Shown here: positions 28,181-37,876 of the stretch, one piece after another
Position numbering within the stretch: the stretch's first letter is position 1
Layout: the number at the start of each line of letters is the position of its first letter
NCBI GenBank assembly: GCA_016841625.1
Contig: JAENYU010000005.1
Span: 1 to 64,000, forward strand
Length of the DNA stretch: 64,000 bases
Source: Methanobacteriota archaeon
GTDB lineage: Archaea > Halobacteriota > Methanosarcinia > Methanosarcinales > Methanosarcinaceae
Reading direction: 5' to 3'
The notes under the pieces: generated by a model
The model's input: only the letters and a program-made list of their open reading frames with translations
Told to the model about the DNA's origin: nothing
Databases searched by the model: none
Made by a program: the position numbers and the translations under genes

Positions 28181-29704
28181 ATGGAACAGTTCTCGTTTAT
28201 CGCCTGCATGCCAGACAAGCCGGGAGCTTTGCACAGGGCTGCCGAGATAATCAAGAGGCACAGGGGAAACATTGGCAGGATCCAGTACGATCGGAGGATA
28301 GACCAGCAGACTGTCTTTTTTGAAGTTAAGGCTTCTCTCGGAGCGTATGGAAAAATCCATGAGGAACTGGAAAAGATCGGTTACCTTCAGACTTCCCTGC
28401 ATCCGGTTGCATTCCTCAAGTTTCATGTTTATCTCCCTAACCGGCCGGGGGCTCTATTCGAGCTTCTCAACTTCATCACCTCGGCAGGGGCCAACATCAC
28501 CTTCCTGGACTTTGATGACCGCGGGCAGCACCCTGAAAGGCTGGTTGTGAGCCTGAACATTGAGAAGGCGGAACTGATTGATTCTCTCCTGAACCAGCTC
28601 AAGTCCGGGTACAGGCTCGATATCCTGGAATACGACACTACAGGGGAAAAGCTCGATGACACGGTTTTTTATCTCCGTTTTGCCCAGAAACTGCGGGCCT
28701 TTATAGGGGATGCAGAGGACGGGTTTTTGATGAGGTTCCTGCACGACATCAACCATATTGCCCAGGAACTTTCAAACCTGGAAAAAGATCCCAGGGAAGT
28801 TTTCGAAAATATCCTGAAGGTGGGGGAAACCCTGAACCGGACTTCCGGAACCGGCTTTTATGCTGATGTGCAGAGGGTTCGGATAAGAGACGGTGTCGAA
28901 CTCTTCAGCTTCCAGCCCCCTTGCGGGGGCAACATTTACCTCTTTGACACTCCGGAAGAGCGGGTGATGATCGATTCCGGGTACGGGATATATTTCCCTG
29001 ATCTTGTGAACATGTTCCAGCACTACGGGCTTGGGGACATGTCCCGGATAAAAAGGATCTACATAACCCACGCGGACGCCGACCACTGCGGAGCTGCCGG
29101 GTATTTCTCTGCTTCATCTTTCCTTAATAAGGATACTCTGAAAGTTGCAAGGGAAACAAACAGGGCTTACGGTTCAACTCATCAGGAATGCATCCTCGAA
29201 GAGGTTTACACAAAGATGATCAATCTTTTTTCCAGGTTTAATTCCCCCACTAACGTCGAAATCTTTCCCGGCCTCCCTTCCCGGGAAGCAGATATTGAAA
29301 AAAGGGGAGCTTTCCCGGTGATTGCCCGTTTCCGGATAGGGGGCCTCGAATTCGAAGCCCTCCAGGGTCTGGGCGGGCATATGTACGGGGAGGTCCTTTA
29401 CCTCTGCCCGGAAGAAGGCCTGCTCTTTCCCGAGGACGCCCTTATCAACTTCAAGAGCCTGAGTCCTGAGCGGACCGGGTACAACGTCCTGGCCGATTAC
29501 CTTATGACTTCGGTAAACGTTGACAGTCGCCTTGCCCGGGAAGAGCGAAAAGCCCTTCTCTCCCTCATATCCGAGCTTGATGCGAAACTCGCTCCAAAAG
29601 GAAAAAGGTGCATTGTCTTCTGCGGGCACGGTTCGATTTCAGTGCTCGAAAACGGAAAACTGCTTGCATACGGGAGTTCAGAGCGGTATACAGCCGGGAA
29701 ATGA
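28181..29704 (+). CDS. ACT-ACT-metallo-beta-lactamase fusion protein
   Basis: A 507-residue protein with two N-terminal ACT domains (residues about 4-75 and 82-155; both contain a DKPGAL/NRPGAL-type ligand loop), a helical linker, and a metallo-beta-lactamase hydrolase domain from about residue 245. The metal motif HxDxDH is complete at H297, D299, D301 and H302 (THADADHCGAAG). ACT domains usually bind amino acids, so the hydrolase may be under allosteric control. Substrate unknown. It is transcribed alone; the tnpB element lies just downstream. Confidence 0.82.
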   Translation: MEQFSFIACMPDKPGALHRAAEIIKRHRGNIGRIQYDRRIDQQTVFFEVKASLGAYGKIHEELEKIGYLQTSLHPVAFLKFHVYLPNRPGALFELLNFITSAGANITFLDFDDRGQHPERLVVSLNIEKAELIDSLLNQLKSGYRLDILEYDTTGEKLDDTVFYLRFAQKLRAFIGDAEDGFLMRFLHDINHIAQELSNLEKDPREVFENILKVGETLNRTSGTGFYADVQRVRIRDGVELFSFQPPCGGNIYLFDTPEERVMIDSGYGIYFPDLVNMFQHYGLGDMSRIKRIYITHADADHCGAAGYFSASSFLNKDTLKVARETNRAYGSTHQECILEEVYTKMINLFSRFNSPTNVEIFPGLPSREADIEKRGAFPVIARFRIGGLEFEALQGLGGHMYGEVLYLCPEEGLLFPEDALINFKSLSPERTGYNVLADYLMTSVNVDSRLAREERKALLSLISELDAKLAPKGKRCIVFCGHGSISVLENGKLLAYGSSERYTAGK

Positions 29705-29769
29705 ATGTGCGTCATGAAAGTGCTGTATGAATGTGCGGCATGAACACGCAGTAATGTATAAAATTGTGA

Positions 29770-29928
29770 AGGTACTTTATCTCCGAAGGCGGGAAGACTC
29801 CTTCCTCGGAGGCCGCAGGCCGACAGGCGGGAGATGGGAGTCGTCAACTTCCCAACACTACAATAAAATAACTCTCTATTAATAATATAAGAATTTCCTT
29901 ATATTATTTCAAAACAATTAGCAATGTC
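29770..29928 (+). mobile_element. Left end of the tnpB element
   Basis: Hairpin-forming DNA between the fusion gene and tnpB: CTCCGA (29781-29786) pairs with TCGGAG (29806-29811), with GGAAG/CTTCC inside. Further on TAATATAAG and CTTATATTA form an inverted repeat just before the tnpB start. Subterminal hairpins without terminal inverted repeats are typical of IS200/IS605-group elements. The exact left boundary cannot be set. Confidence 0.5.
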
Positions 29929-31101
29929 ATGAAAATGGGAAACGTGTACCGGATATACCCGGATGATGAACAAAAGACGCTTATCGAAAAGCATATCGGA
30001 TGCGTTAGATTCATCTATAACCGCTTCCTCCACATCAAAAAGGTTTTCTACGACAAATTCAGGATCAACATTTCCCTGAGTCAACTTGACAAGTACCTTC
30101 CCATGTTCAAGGAAATCTATCCCTGGCTCAAAGAGGTCAATTCACAGTCTCTTCAGGAAGCCAGAAAAAACCTGCACGATGCCTACACCCGCTTTTTCAA
30201 AGGACAAAACGGCTTTCCTCAACGGAAAACGAAGAAAGACACCAACAAGTCTTTCCAGATCCCGCAGAGGTACAGGCTCAACCTGACCACTTCGCAGGTG
30301 TTTCTTCCGGGAATCGGCTGGATGAAAATTAAGATGCACAGGGACCTGTTCAGTCCGGAGTTTTTCGAGAACCTGATAGAGACTACCGAAGTTAACGGGG
30401 AAGTCATTGTCGAAAAGGACATTAATGCCGAATTTTTGAGAACGGCAACCGTGAAAAGGACCCCTACAGGAAAGTACTACATTTCCATCCTGACCGAAGA
30501 CAGGGAAGAGTACCCGGAAATGCAGGAATACTCAGAGGATACCACAGTAGGGGTTGACCTCGGGATCAAGGACTTTGCGATCCTTTCCACCGGAGAAAAG
30601 ATAGAGAACCCTAAATTTCTGAAAAAGTCGTTGAAACGCCTGAAAACTCTCCAGAGGAGGGTCAGCAGGAAACAGAAAGGGTCAAGGAACCGGAAGAAAG
30701 CCGTAAAACAGCTTGCCAAACTTCATGAGAAAATCTCCAACCAGAGACACGATTTCCAGCATAAAGAGTCAAACACTCTTTTGAGCGACAACCAAGCCGT
30801 TGGAATCGAGACGCTAAACATTAAGGGGATGAAGAAAAACCATAAACTTGCTCAGGCTATCAGTGATTCGGCATGGGGAAGCTTTGTTTCGAAACTGGAA
30901 TATAAGGCTAAAAGGCTCGGCAAAACCGTTATTAGGATCGGGATGTGGGAGCCTTCCACAAAAACCTGTAACGTTTGCGGATACCACAACAAGGACATAA
31001 CTCTGGCTGTCCGGGAGTGGGAATGCCCTGCCTGTGGAACGTTCCATGACAGGGACATTAACGCCGCTATCAACATCAAAAAGTTTGCACTGGCAACTTG
31101 A
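29929..31101 (+). CDS. tnpB: RNA-guided endonuclease TnpB (IS605/IS1341 type)
   Basis: A 390-residue TnpB with an intact RuvC nuclease: D210 in VGVDLGIKDFAI, E294 in AVGIETLNIKG and the final acidic motif HDRDINAAINI (D374, D376). The zinc ribbon CNVCG...CPACG (C347, C350, C366, C369) is complete. The N-terminal Tyr-rich wedge region is normal. No tnpA transposase is present, so the element is of the IS1341 type and cannot move unaided. TnpB proteins cut DNA guided by an RNA from the element's right end and help the element persist. Confidence 0.93.
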   Translation: MKMGNVYRIYPDDEQKTLIEKHIGCVRFIYNRFLHIKKVFYDKFRINISLSQLDKYLPMFKEIYPWLKEVNSQSLQEARKNLHDAYTRFFKGQNGFPQRKTKKDTNKSFQIPQRYRLNLTTSQVFLPGIGWMKIKMHRDLFSPEFFENLIETTEVNGEVIVEKDINAEFLRTATVKRTPTGKYYISILTEDREEYPEMQEYSEDTTVGVDLGIKDFAILSTGEKIENPKFLKKSLKRLKTLQRRVSRKQKGSRNRKKAVKQLAKLHEKISNQRHDFQHKESNTLLSDNQAVGIETLNIKGMKKNHKLAQAISDSAWGSFVSKLEYKAKRLGKTVIRIGMWEPSTKTCNVCGYHNKDITLAVREWECPACGTFHDRDINAAINIKKFALAT

Positions 31102-31218
31102 TTCAAAATCACCCGTGGGACACGGGGAAGAGCCTGTGGATTCGTGGAGGTTGCTCCGGGAAATGAAGCAGGAAGCCCCTTCCTCGCTTTCATCAGAAAG
31201 CAGGTGGGGGTAGTTCAC
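31060..31218 (+). ncRNA. Predicted omega RNA at the right end of the tnpB element
   Basis: The 3' end of tnpB and the following sequence should encode the guide scaffold. It ends with GAAGCCCC...GGTGGGGGTAGTTCAC, where the CCCC and GGGG strands can pair around CTTTC-ATCA-GAAAG (about 31183-31197). The element most likely ends at TTCAC (31218), so the guide would be the flanking bases from 31219 on (GTCCTCTGTAATCC...). A shorter relic with the same ends occurs at 53.8 kb, which supports the boundary. Confidence 0.6.
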
Positions 31219-31277
31219 GTCCTCTGTAATCCAAAAAAAGTCTCTTTCAATGCTTCAATGGAGGGTTTTAAGGCCTT

Positions 31278-31796
31278 ATGTTTTCGGAATTTGATTTTTA
31301 CATTCTGCAGTTCCTGAATTCCCTTTCTTTTCTTGACCAGTTCATGCTCTTTATAAGCCTAAAATTCGATTACTTCCTCTTTCTGATACTCGCAGCCCTC
31401 TTTTATTACAGGGGGAGGGACGAGGCAATTCTCTACCTTTTCCTACTTGTCGCAGCCTGGAGCCTGGCAATGGCCCTTAAACCAATTTTTGCGGTTCCGA
31501 GACCTGAAGATATCCGTTTTGTGACCTGTACTACTGGTTACTCCATGCCCAGCGGCCATACCCTGATGTCTTTTGCCTCTGCGGTCTTTTTAAATCCTCG
31601 GGCAGGGAGGTTAAAATGGCTGATATGGGGTTTTGCCGTGCTGGTTAGCCTGAGCCGGGTTTTTATAGGGGTGCATTATCCTTCGGACGTGCTCGTGGGA
31701 GCCCTGCTGGGCTGTTTGCTGGGGCTGCTCTGGCTCTATGTGGAAAAATGGCTGATAAAGTCCGGACTTTTCAGGAATCTCTCTGGCTCGGAATAA
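31278..31796 (+). CDS. PAP2-family membrane phosphatase
   Basis: A 172-residue integral membrane protein with about five helices and the complete phosphatidic-acid-phosphatase signature: KPIFAVPRP (motif 1), PSGHT (motif 2) and SRVFIGVHYPSD (motif 3). Such enzymes hydrolyse lipid phosphates; in archaea likely substrates are polyprenyl pyrophosphates or archaeal lipid precursors. The active site would face the outside. It is a single gene. Confidence 0.9.
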   Translation: MFSEFDFYILQFLNSLSFLDQFMLFISLKFDYFLFLILAALFYYRGRDEAILYLFLLVAAWSLAMALKPIFAVPRPEDIRFVTCTTGYSMPSGHTLMSFASAVFLNPRAGRLKWLIWGFAVLVSLSRVFIGVHYPSDVLVGALLGCLLGLLWLYVEKWLIKSGLFRNLSGSE

Positions 31797-31803
31797 AAAG
31801 CCT

Positions 31804-31893
31804 TGTTATCTGAAAGTAGCCTGATTATCTGAAAGTAACCTGGTTATCCGAAAGTAACCTGGTTATCCGAAAGTAACCTGGTTATCTGGAAAT
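31804..31893. repeat. 19-bp tandem repeat
   Basis: Four copies and a partial fifth of GGTTATCCGAAAGTAACCT (31804-31822, 31823-31841, 31842-31860, 31861-31879, then partial). Each unit contains GGTTA and TAACC, so it can form a small hairpin. Confidence 0.9.
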
Positions 31894-31995
31894 GGTTTTC
31901 TCCATCTTTTTGATATTTCTCTCTTACTAAAGTCTTGTCAAAATCCAGAACCATGTCCTAATATTTAAGAAGCTAAGGTATTTTGAGGTGAAGAA

Positions 31996-34900
31996 TCAGG
32001 TTTTCTTCTTCGCCACCAAAATTGCACATGTTAGAAGCATCAACAAAGTGCCAATTCCCGGAGCCGGGCTTTTCTTTTCTTCGGTTGCTGGATTTTCATT
32101 AGCTTTTTCCATTTCCGAAAAAATTTCCTCTGAATTCTCTGTGCTTGCTTTATCATGTTTCACATTACTCTCAGGGGTCGGCAACATTGTTATTTTTTGT
32201 GTAAGTACATTTTCATCTGTGTCCCCGGTTATTGCAAATGGCGAAAAACCAGGAGTTTTAGCTTCTAAATATATGTATTTTTCGTCCTGCATAACTTTTG
32301 AAGTCGGAAGGGAGTTCCATTGGTCATCACTGAAATGTTGAAGGGATGTTGAGTTGATATCAATGTCTTTTTCAGCAATCCAGGTCATGTTTACCCTGAA
32401 GCCCACGGTGGCATTGGCAATGTTTTCCTGAGTTGCGAAACCTTCGTTTCCTACCCAGATGTTCAGATACCTGTAGACTTCTCCTTCAGGTTCGGCGGCG
32501 GTCAATACGGACTTTCCTTCCAGTTCTTCTACAATGGTTGTGGTTTTTCCTGCAGTTCTTCTGGCATCGAATTCCACAGAAACAACGGAAGTTGCTTCCT
32601 GCGTGAATGCGAAGCTGATGTGGTTCCTGTTTGTCACGAACTGCTGAGCCAGTTCCTTTGCCTGAACGTTACTTGCAGGTTCTGGGGAGCCGCCTCCACC
32701 TCCACCGCCCCCTCCGGAGGAGCTTCCTCCATCATCTTCGGAAGAGCTTCCTCCAATCAAAGGTCGGGGCTCTTTTCTCGTAACGTTTACTGATATACTG
32801 TTTGCGTTCCCTGCAGCATCAGTGGCATTTGCATAAATTGTGTTAACTCCCACGGAGAGTGGCACTGTTTTTGTAAAAGTTCCGCTGAAACCGTCAAGAA
32901 ATGTTTCTGCAGAAATTTTGTTTACGGTTACTGAGGGCAATGTGCCTGTGCCATCTACAGTTCCATTCACTGTTATTGAGTCCGAACTTGTCGAATCTCC
33001 TTCCAGGGGGGAGTTTATGTTGATTATTGGGGGGGTCGTGTCATTTATGATTATGATGACAGTATCCTGTTTGCCATAGTTATTAGCACTGTCGTTGTAC
33101 TGTATGCTGTAGTTAAAAGCTCCAAGTCCGATATTGGTATCTACCGGGACTGATATTTTTGTAGAATTCGTCCATTGCACAAAGGGTGTGAGCTGTTTTC
33201 CGTCCCGTAATATCTGGTAATAACCCGGATTTATGTCAAAAAGTTTCCACCCTGTGAAGTTTACGGTGGTATTTGCAGAGAACCCTACATCTTCCGGGGT
33301 TGTAGATGTCGGAGCTACCGTGTCCACGACAAAGGACCATGAATAAGTGGCCAGATATGTGAGATTGTCCGTAACGTTTACCGATATCCCGGTCATACCT
33401 TCAGGGTCCGCCCGGGCCGCAAGTTCTTCAACTCTGTATCCGCTAGCAATTCGGGTGGTATTGACTTCCACAGGCAAACCGTTGATTGTCATATTAATGG
33501 AAGCCGGATTTATTCCCCCGTCTCCTTCAGTAATGTTTACAGATACCTTTGTAACATTGTTATTCAGGTATGAGCCGTTAAGCGGGTATTCTCTACTGAA
33601 TGATGGCGGCTCACATACGTGCACAAGTGCTGTTTCATTTATTTCCCCACTTTCTGCCGTAATCGTAGTTTCACCCGGTTCCAGGGCGGTAAACACTCCT
33701 GTAGTCTCATTTATGGTTCCAACAGTAGTATTGCTGCTAGACAGTTCCGGAACCGCATCAAAATGGTTTCCATACTGGTCCAGGGTACTTACATTAAACT
33801 CAATTGTGCTTCCGACAGCAATTCCCGAGTAGGCAGGGGAGATATTAATTACTTCCAACCTCGGTGATTCGCCCGTTGCCCCTGACAATACCAGAGCAAA
33901 AGGCTGTGGGCCCTGTGGGATATTGAACCCGTTTACCCTTACGGTGTACAACCCTTGTTCCGGGTTTTGTATCTCAATCTGTTCGACGTTGTTATTGTGG
34001 TCCTCTTCCCTGTATTGTGTATCACCGGGTCCGGTCACATAGAGGTCCAGGTCATTGACGAGAGTGGCGGCAGCCGCAAGATCTGCCGGGTAATCGGTCC
34101 ATACCAGCGTCACCTTGAGGGGCTCCGAGCTGTTGTTGATGTAATATCTGTTCTCATAGTTTTCCCCTTCCCGAATTACCAGGCCTTCGGAAAAGTGTAC
34201 CCTGCGTTCTCCTGCCGGGTAGAGGGCTTTTCCAACATCCAGCCTGCCCCATCCCTGTGAAAAGTCCGGGCATCCGTTAATCTCCCGCTCGCTGCCTGTT
34301 CCATACTGGCCCGGCGCCATATTGTGGGCTCCGTTTATGATTGTAGCTTTTATCAATGCGGCAGAGGGGGCCGTATTCAGGTTGTCCGCATAGTTCTGTC
34401 TAACAAGGGCTGCCGCACCTGCAGTTATGGGTGTTGACATGCTGGTGCCTCCCATATACACATAACTCTCGTTGATACCTCCCCACCCATTGGAATTTGC
34501 CAAACTCGACCGTGTGGACGCTATGTATGTACCCGGCGCCACGATATCGGGCTTTATCCGCCCGTCGGCAGTCGGGCCTCTGCTGCTGAATGCTGCAATT
34601 CCCTCTATATTGTCTGATATGCGATCTTCTGCGATCGGATTTGCTGTATAATCCTTTGGCCAGTAAGCTCCCCAGGTTCCCTCTATCTCTGGCCTGTAAT
34701 TTTCTGAGGCCCCAACTGAAATACAGTTCTTTGCTGTCGCCGGGAAATTCATTGACTCGGGGTCAATAATCCCGTCTCCATTTGAATCGGTTCCGGCGTT
34801 GCCTGCAGAAAATAGGATTAGCATGTCTGGATGGTCCCACATAAATTGATCCACATATTGTGAATAAATAGTATAGGTTCCTTTGGCATCACCACCCCAG

Positions 34901-36072
34901 CTGTTTGTATGTATTCTTGCTCCTTTATCATATGCAGGCTGGAATATTTCTGTTAAGTCACTAGGTACAGAAAGGTATTCTGAATCGTTTATGCCAATAG
35001 CTTCAAAAACCAGTTCAGCTTCCGGGGCCATGCCTCTTACCTTTCCGCCCGAAGCAGACCCGTTTCCGAGGACAGATCCGGTTACATGGGTCCCATGCCC
35101 ATAATCCGGATCCATTGCACCATCTCCGCTAAAATCTATAATGTCCAGAATTCTTCCCCGGATATCAGGGTGCATCGATGCGTCATTTGCTCCGGTGTCC
35201 AGTCCCGTATCTGCAACACAAACAATCTGCCCTTTGCCGGTCAGGCTGTATTCCTCATTTATCCCGGAAACACCTATGATATTTCTTGCAACGTCGTTGT
35301 AAAGCACGGGATGAACGTATTTTTCTATCCACTTCACTTCCCCGAGGGCTACAATGCTTGAGATTTTGGCCGGGTCCAGGGTTGCCCTGATCAACTTTCC
35401 TGAATTCTCGTGAATTATCCCCCCGGGGGCTTCAAGGGCCTTAGAGACATTTGCATTGTCTTTTGCTTCAAAAAGAACGACAATGATCTCTTCTGTTTCT
35501 CCATATGTTCCTGAAAGTTCAGGGCTGATCTTATATTCCGGGATGTAGTCCCCGACCCAGCGAACTTCTTCAAGGGCTTTAACTCTGGCTCTTTCCGAGG
35601 AATTCATTCTTACGAGATAGGCATTGTTCGGAACATAGCCAAGAACCTCTGCTCCTTCCCTGTTCAGGTTTTCTTTCCATTCTTCCTTTATGTGCCCATT
35701 AAACTGTACTATAAAGTAATCTTCTGAGTAGTAACTTTCTGAGTAGTAACTTTCTGAGTAGTAATCTTCTGAGTTGTAAGTTTCAGGGGTTGAGGAGATT
35801 TTTTCCACTTCATTAATGCCCGTTTGAAGTTCTCTTCCTTTTTCAGGGGTTTCAAACCGGGCGTTTTTCAACAAAATTCTGTGATTGTTATTTTCAGAAT
35901 GCTCTAACACTGCCAACCGGTCCGTGGAGGCTGTAAAATTCTCTTCGATGAACCTGTTATCCGAAAATCCCGCCTTTTTCCTCTCCGGGCCGGAATCCGA
36001 AATGCCTGAAGCGGTACTTAGTACCAGGGAAGCAATTATCAAGACTACAAGCAACAAAAATCTGTTTTTCAC
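31996..36072 (-). CDS. Secreted subtilisin-like protease with PGF-CTERM-like anchor
   Basis: A 1358-residue exported S8 protease. Order: signal peptide (1-24), a Tyr/Ser/Glu repeat near residues 97-120 (SYYSE units), an inhibitor-like propeptide, the catalytic domain with D288, H326 (YGHGTHVTG) and S544 (GGTSMSTP), a jelly-roll domain, a Big2-type Ig domain, further beta domains, a Gly/Ser linker (about 1122-1145), a PGF-pre-PGF domain and a C-terminal PAPGIGTLLMLLTCAILVAKKK. The last part looks like a PGF-CTERM sorting signal with PGIG, normally cut by an archaeosortase to attach a lipid. A surface protease for protein turnover or nutrition is likely. Confidence 0.92.
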   Translation of the reverse strand: MKNRFLLLVVLIIASLVLSTASGISDSGPERKKAGFSDNRFIEENFTASTDRLAVLEHSENNNHRILLKNARFETPEKGRELQTGINEVEKISSTPETYNSEDYYSESYYSESYYSEDYFIVQFNGHIKEEWKENLNREGAEVLGYVPNNAYLVRMNSSERARVKALEEVRWVGDYIPEYKISPELSGTYGETEEIIVVLFEAKDNANVSKALEAPGGIIHENSGKLIRATLDPAKISSIVALGEVKWIEKYVHPVLYNDVARNIIGVSGINEEYSLTGKGQIVCVADTGLDTGANDASMHPDIRGRILDIIDFSGDGAMDPDYGHGTHVTGSVLGNGSASGGKVRGMAPEAELVFEAIGINDSEYLSVPSDLTEIFQPAYDKGARIHTNSWGGDAKGTYTIYSQYVDQFMWDHPDMLILFSAGNAGTDSNGDGIIDPESMNFPATAKNCISVGASENYRPEIEGTWGAYWPKDYTANPIAEDRISDNIEGIAAFSSRGPTADGRIKPDIVAPGTYIASTRSSLANSNGWGGINESYVYMGGTSMSTPITAGAAALVRQNYADNLNTAPSAALIKATIINGAHNMAPGQYGTGSEREINGCPDFSQGWGRLDVGKALYPAGERRVHFSEGLVIREGENYENRYYINNSSEPLKVTLVWTDYPADLAAAATLVNDLDLYVTGPGDTQYREEDHNNNVEQIEIQNPEQGLYTVRVNGFNIPQGPQPFALVLSGATGESPRLEVINISPAYSGIAVGSTIEFNVSTLDQYGNHFDAVPELSSSNTTVGTINETTGVFTALEPGETTITAESGEINETALVHVCEPPSFSREYPLNGSYLNNNVTKVSVNITEGDGGINPASINMTINGLPVEVNTTRIASGYRVEELAARADPEGMTGISVNVTDNLTYLATYSWSFVVDTVAPTSTTPEDVGFSANTTVNFTGWKLFDINPGYYQILRDGKQLTPFVQWTNSTKISVPVDTNIGLGAFNYSIQYNDSANNYGKQDTVIIIINDTTPPIININSPLEGDSTSSDSITVNGTVDGTGTLPSVTVNKISAETFLDGFSGTFTKTVPLSVGVNTIYANATDAAGNANSISVNVTRKEPRPLIGGSSSEDDGGSSSGGGGGGGGGSPEPASNVQAKELAQQFVTNRNHISFAFTQEATSVVSVEFDARRTAGKTTTIVEELEGKSVLTAAEPEGEVYRYLNIWVGNEGFATQENIANATVGFRVNMTWIAEKDIDINSTSLQHFSDDQWNSLPTSKVMQDEKYIYLEAKTPGFSPFAITGDTDENVLTQKITMLPTPESNVKHDKASTENSEEIFSEMEKANENPATEEKKSPAPGIGTLLMLLTCAILVAKKKT

Positions 36073-36396
36073 CGTACACTTCCTCCATCCAGAATCACAA
36101 TTTTCTAGATGTTGGATTACATTGATACTTTATTATATTTTTCTTATTTTCTGCATCTATAAGTAATCCGCTTAAAGGGTGAAAAGTAGCTTTTTTCAGA
36201 ATTCCTTCCTGGCAAAGTTCTACTTCAGGTTCCATGATTGCAAAAAAGGAGGGTTTAGAAAAAAAAGAGCTTTATTCTGTCAATACATGTGCTCTCTTGA
36301 AAGCGCCATGAAACAAGGCTCTTCAATGAAATTGCTTCGATGTAAATATGAAATTTTCATATTTTCCCTAAGTAAACTCAATTCCAAAATAGGAGA

Positions 36397-36479
36397 TGCG
36401 AGGGGTGCGATTTGAACGCACGAATTCCTACGAAAATGGGTCCTAAGCCCATCGCCTTTGACCTCTGGGCAACCCTCGC
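36397..36479 (-). tRNA. tRNA-Leu (UAG)
   Basis: An 83-nt class II tRNA. Acceptor stem GCGAGGG/CCCTCGC, anticodon arm ATGGG-CTTAGGA-CCCAT with anticodon TAG, and a long variable arm (TTTCGTAGGAATTCG). The T arm has GTTCAAATC. CCA is not encoded, and there is no intron. Confidence 0.95.
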
Positions 36480-36566
36480 ACTTTGTGGTACATTCTCTTT
36501 GGATCTACCTTATTGCAAAAATAAGAGAAATAAAAAAGGTTTGAATTGATTTGAAAAAGATTGAAA

Positions 36567-36638
36567 TGCGCCGACCGGGATTCGAACCCGGGTTTTGGGC
36601 TTGGAAGGCCCAAGTCATAGCCACTAGACCATCAACGC
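36567..36638 (-). tRNA. tRNA-Gly (UCC)
   Basis: A 72-nt tRNA. Acceptor stem GCGTTGA/TCGGCGC with two G-U pairs, anticodon arm TGGGC-CTTCCAA-GCCCA with anticodon TCC, T arm CCGGG-TTCGAAT-CCCGG. CCA is not encoded. It lies 88 bases from tRNA-Leu on the same strand, so a common precursor is possible. Confidence 0.95.
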
Positions 36639-36733
36639 AAACTGCAACACATCTAGAGGTATTTGTCAGATATAATGTTTTCGCTTGACATTTCTTATTA
36701 TTTTCCGGCCTTTTTTCTTTTTATCGGAAATCT

Positions 36734-36886
36734 TTAAAATTCCAGGGATTTTTTCCATCCCTGTTTGTGTAATTCCTTCATATCAGTCTGTTTAACCTTC
36801 AAGTTGTGTGGATTTTTCTCCCGTGGGCAAAACCCATATGTTTCTCCATCTTCGATCTTTTTCTTTTTCCCGCCGCCTTTTCCCAT
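36734..36886 (-). CDS. Possible small basic protein
   Basis: A frame of 50 residues beginning MGKGGGKKKKIEDGETYGF and containing FCPREKNPHNLKVKQ. Unlike the longer frame around it (which extends to 37216 and looks non-coding), this part has the balanced composition of a real small protein. I do not recognise the family, and the ribosome binding site is weak. Confidence 0.4.
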   Translation of the reverse strand: MGKGGGKKKKIEDGETYGFCPREKNPHNLKVKQTDMKELHKQGWKKSLEF

Positions 36887-37216
36887 TTGCTGCAAACTTG
36901 GTGCCCTGTTCCGGCAACAAAGAAACCATGCCGTGTTTGTTGACATGGTACATGATGAAGCTGTTATGTACTTTATGTTGAAGCTGTCCTTCCTATATGG
37001 CTTGAATTGTTGGGTCGAATTTTTGGGTCGAATTTTTGGAATTGGGTTGTCAGTTGAGGTTTCCATTTCGAATTGAAGAATCAAATTGTCAGGTAGAGTC
37101 GTTGTCAGGTAGAATTGCCAGTTCCAATTTTCAGTCAGAATTAAGGTGAGGGTCCTGGTCCGTAAACAAATGGGCGTAAAAGGAATTGTTTGGGGGTAAT
37201 CGTGCCGACAGGGCAA

Positions 37217-37747
37217 AACTTCACGATTATTATGTTTTCGGTTTTATTATACAGTTTTTATTGTATTGTCAACCATGTTTACATAAAAACAGATATTTTT
37301 ACATAACATATTATAGAGTAAATCCTGCAGAATATATTCTTCACTACATAATATTACTGATCTAGTTAACAGGGGATTTTTCGAGTAATTTCCCCTCATT
37401 TCGTTCCTTTACAATTCTAAATATTTATTATCTTGTATATTGTTAAACATATGTTTGGTTAGATTATGTTCAGTCGAATATACTAATACTGTAAAAATAA
37501 TATTTGTATACAAACACCATATATTATTATTTTTATTTTGACTGTAGGGGTGGGGCTCGTTTACATTTGCGGTCCGTTTTTATCTGTTTTTCCGGGGGAA
37601 TTTTATTTCTTGGGTAAAGAATATATATCCTTATATAGGGCTAGGCATACAAAGTTTTCAAAATAAGCTTTTCATCGTTCGTGTTGCCCTGCATTCGGGG
37701 TAGGAGTTCTGAAGAAAATAAGGTAACTTACAAAAGATGTGATAGGA
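37217..37747. other. Intergenic, promoter of the ccm-prenyl genes
   Basis: AT-rich and without a supported gene. GAATATATATCCTTATATAGG (about 37619-37638) is a strong TATA region that would start a transcript near 37660 and lead into the small membrane gene at 37748. Confidence 0.5.
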
Positions 37748-37852
37748 ATGGGACCTTTTATTCTAGCATTCACAATAAGCTGGCTCCTTATTTTTGCATA
37801 TATTTTTGTGCTGCTAAAGGCGCGTGCAAGGCTCAACAAAAAGTTAATGTAA
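37748..37852 (+). CDS. CcmD-like single-helix membrane protein
   Basis: A 34-residue protein (MGPFILAFTISWLLIFAYIF then VLLKARARLNKKLM) with one membrane helix and a very basic cytoplasmic tail, the architecture of CcmD, the small subunit that releases holo-CcmE from the CcmABC heme-handling complex. It ends 24 bases before the ccmE-like gene, which makes the call much stronger than its sequence alone. GTGAT lies four bases before the ATG; an in-frame GTG at 37739 could add three residues. Other possibilities are a generic small membrane protein. Confidence 0.6.
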   Translation: MGPFILAFTISWLLIFAYIFVLLKARARLNKKLM

Positions 37853-37876
37853 TGATCACGTTATACGGTGTTTTGG

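Noticed and set aside
36887-37216. Upstream extension of the small basic protein to 160 residues
   Set aside because: The added part is Thr/Asn/Pro-rich with repeated short motifs (LPDNL, NWNWQF) and looks like translated repeat DNA.
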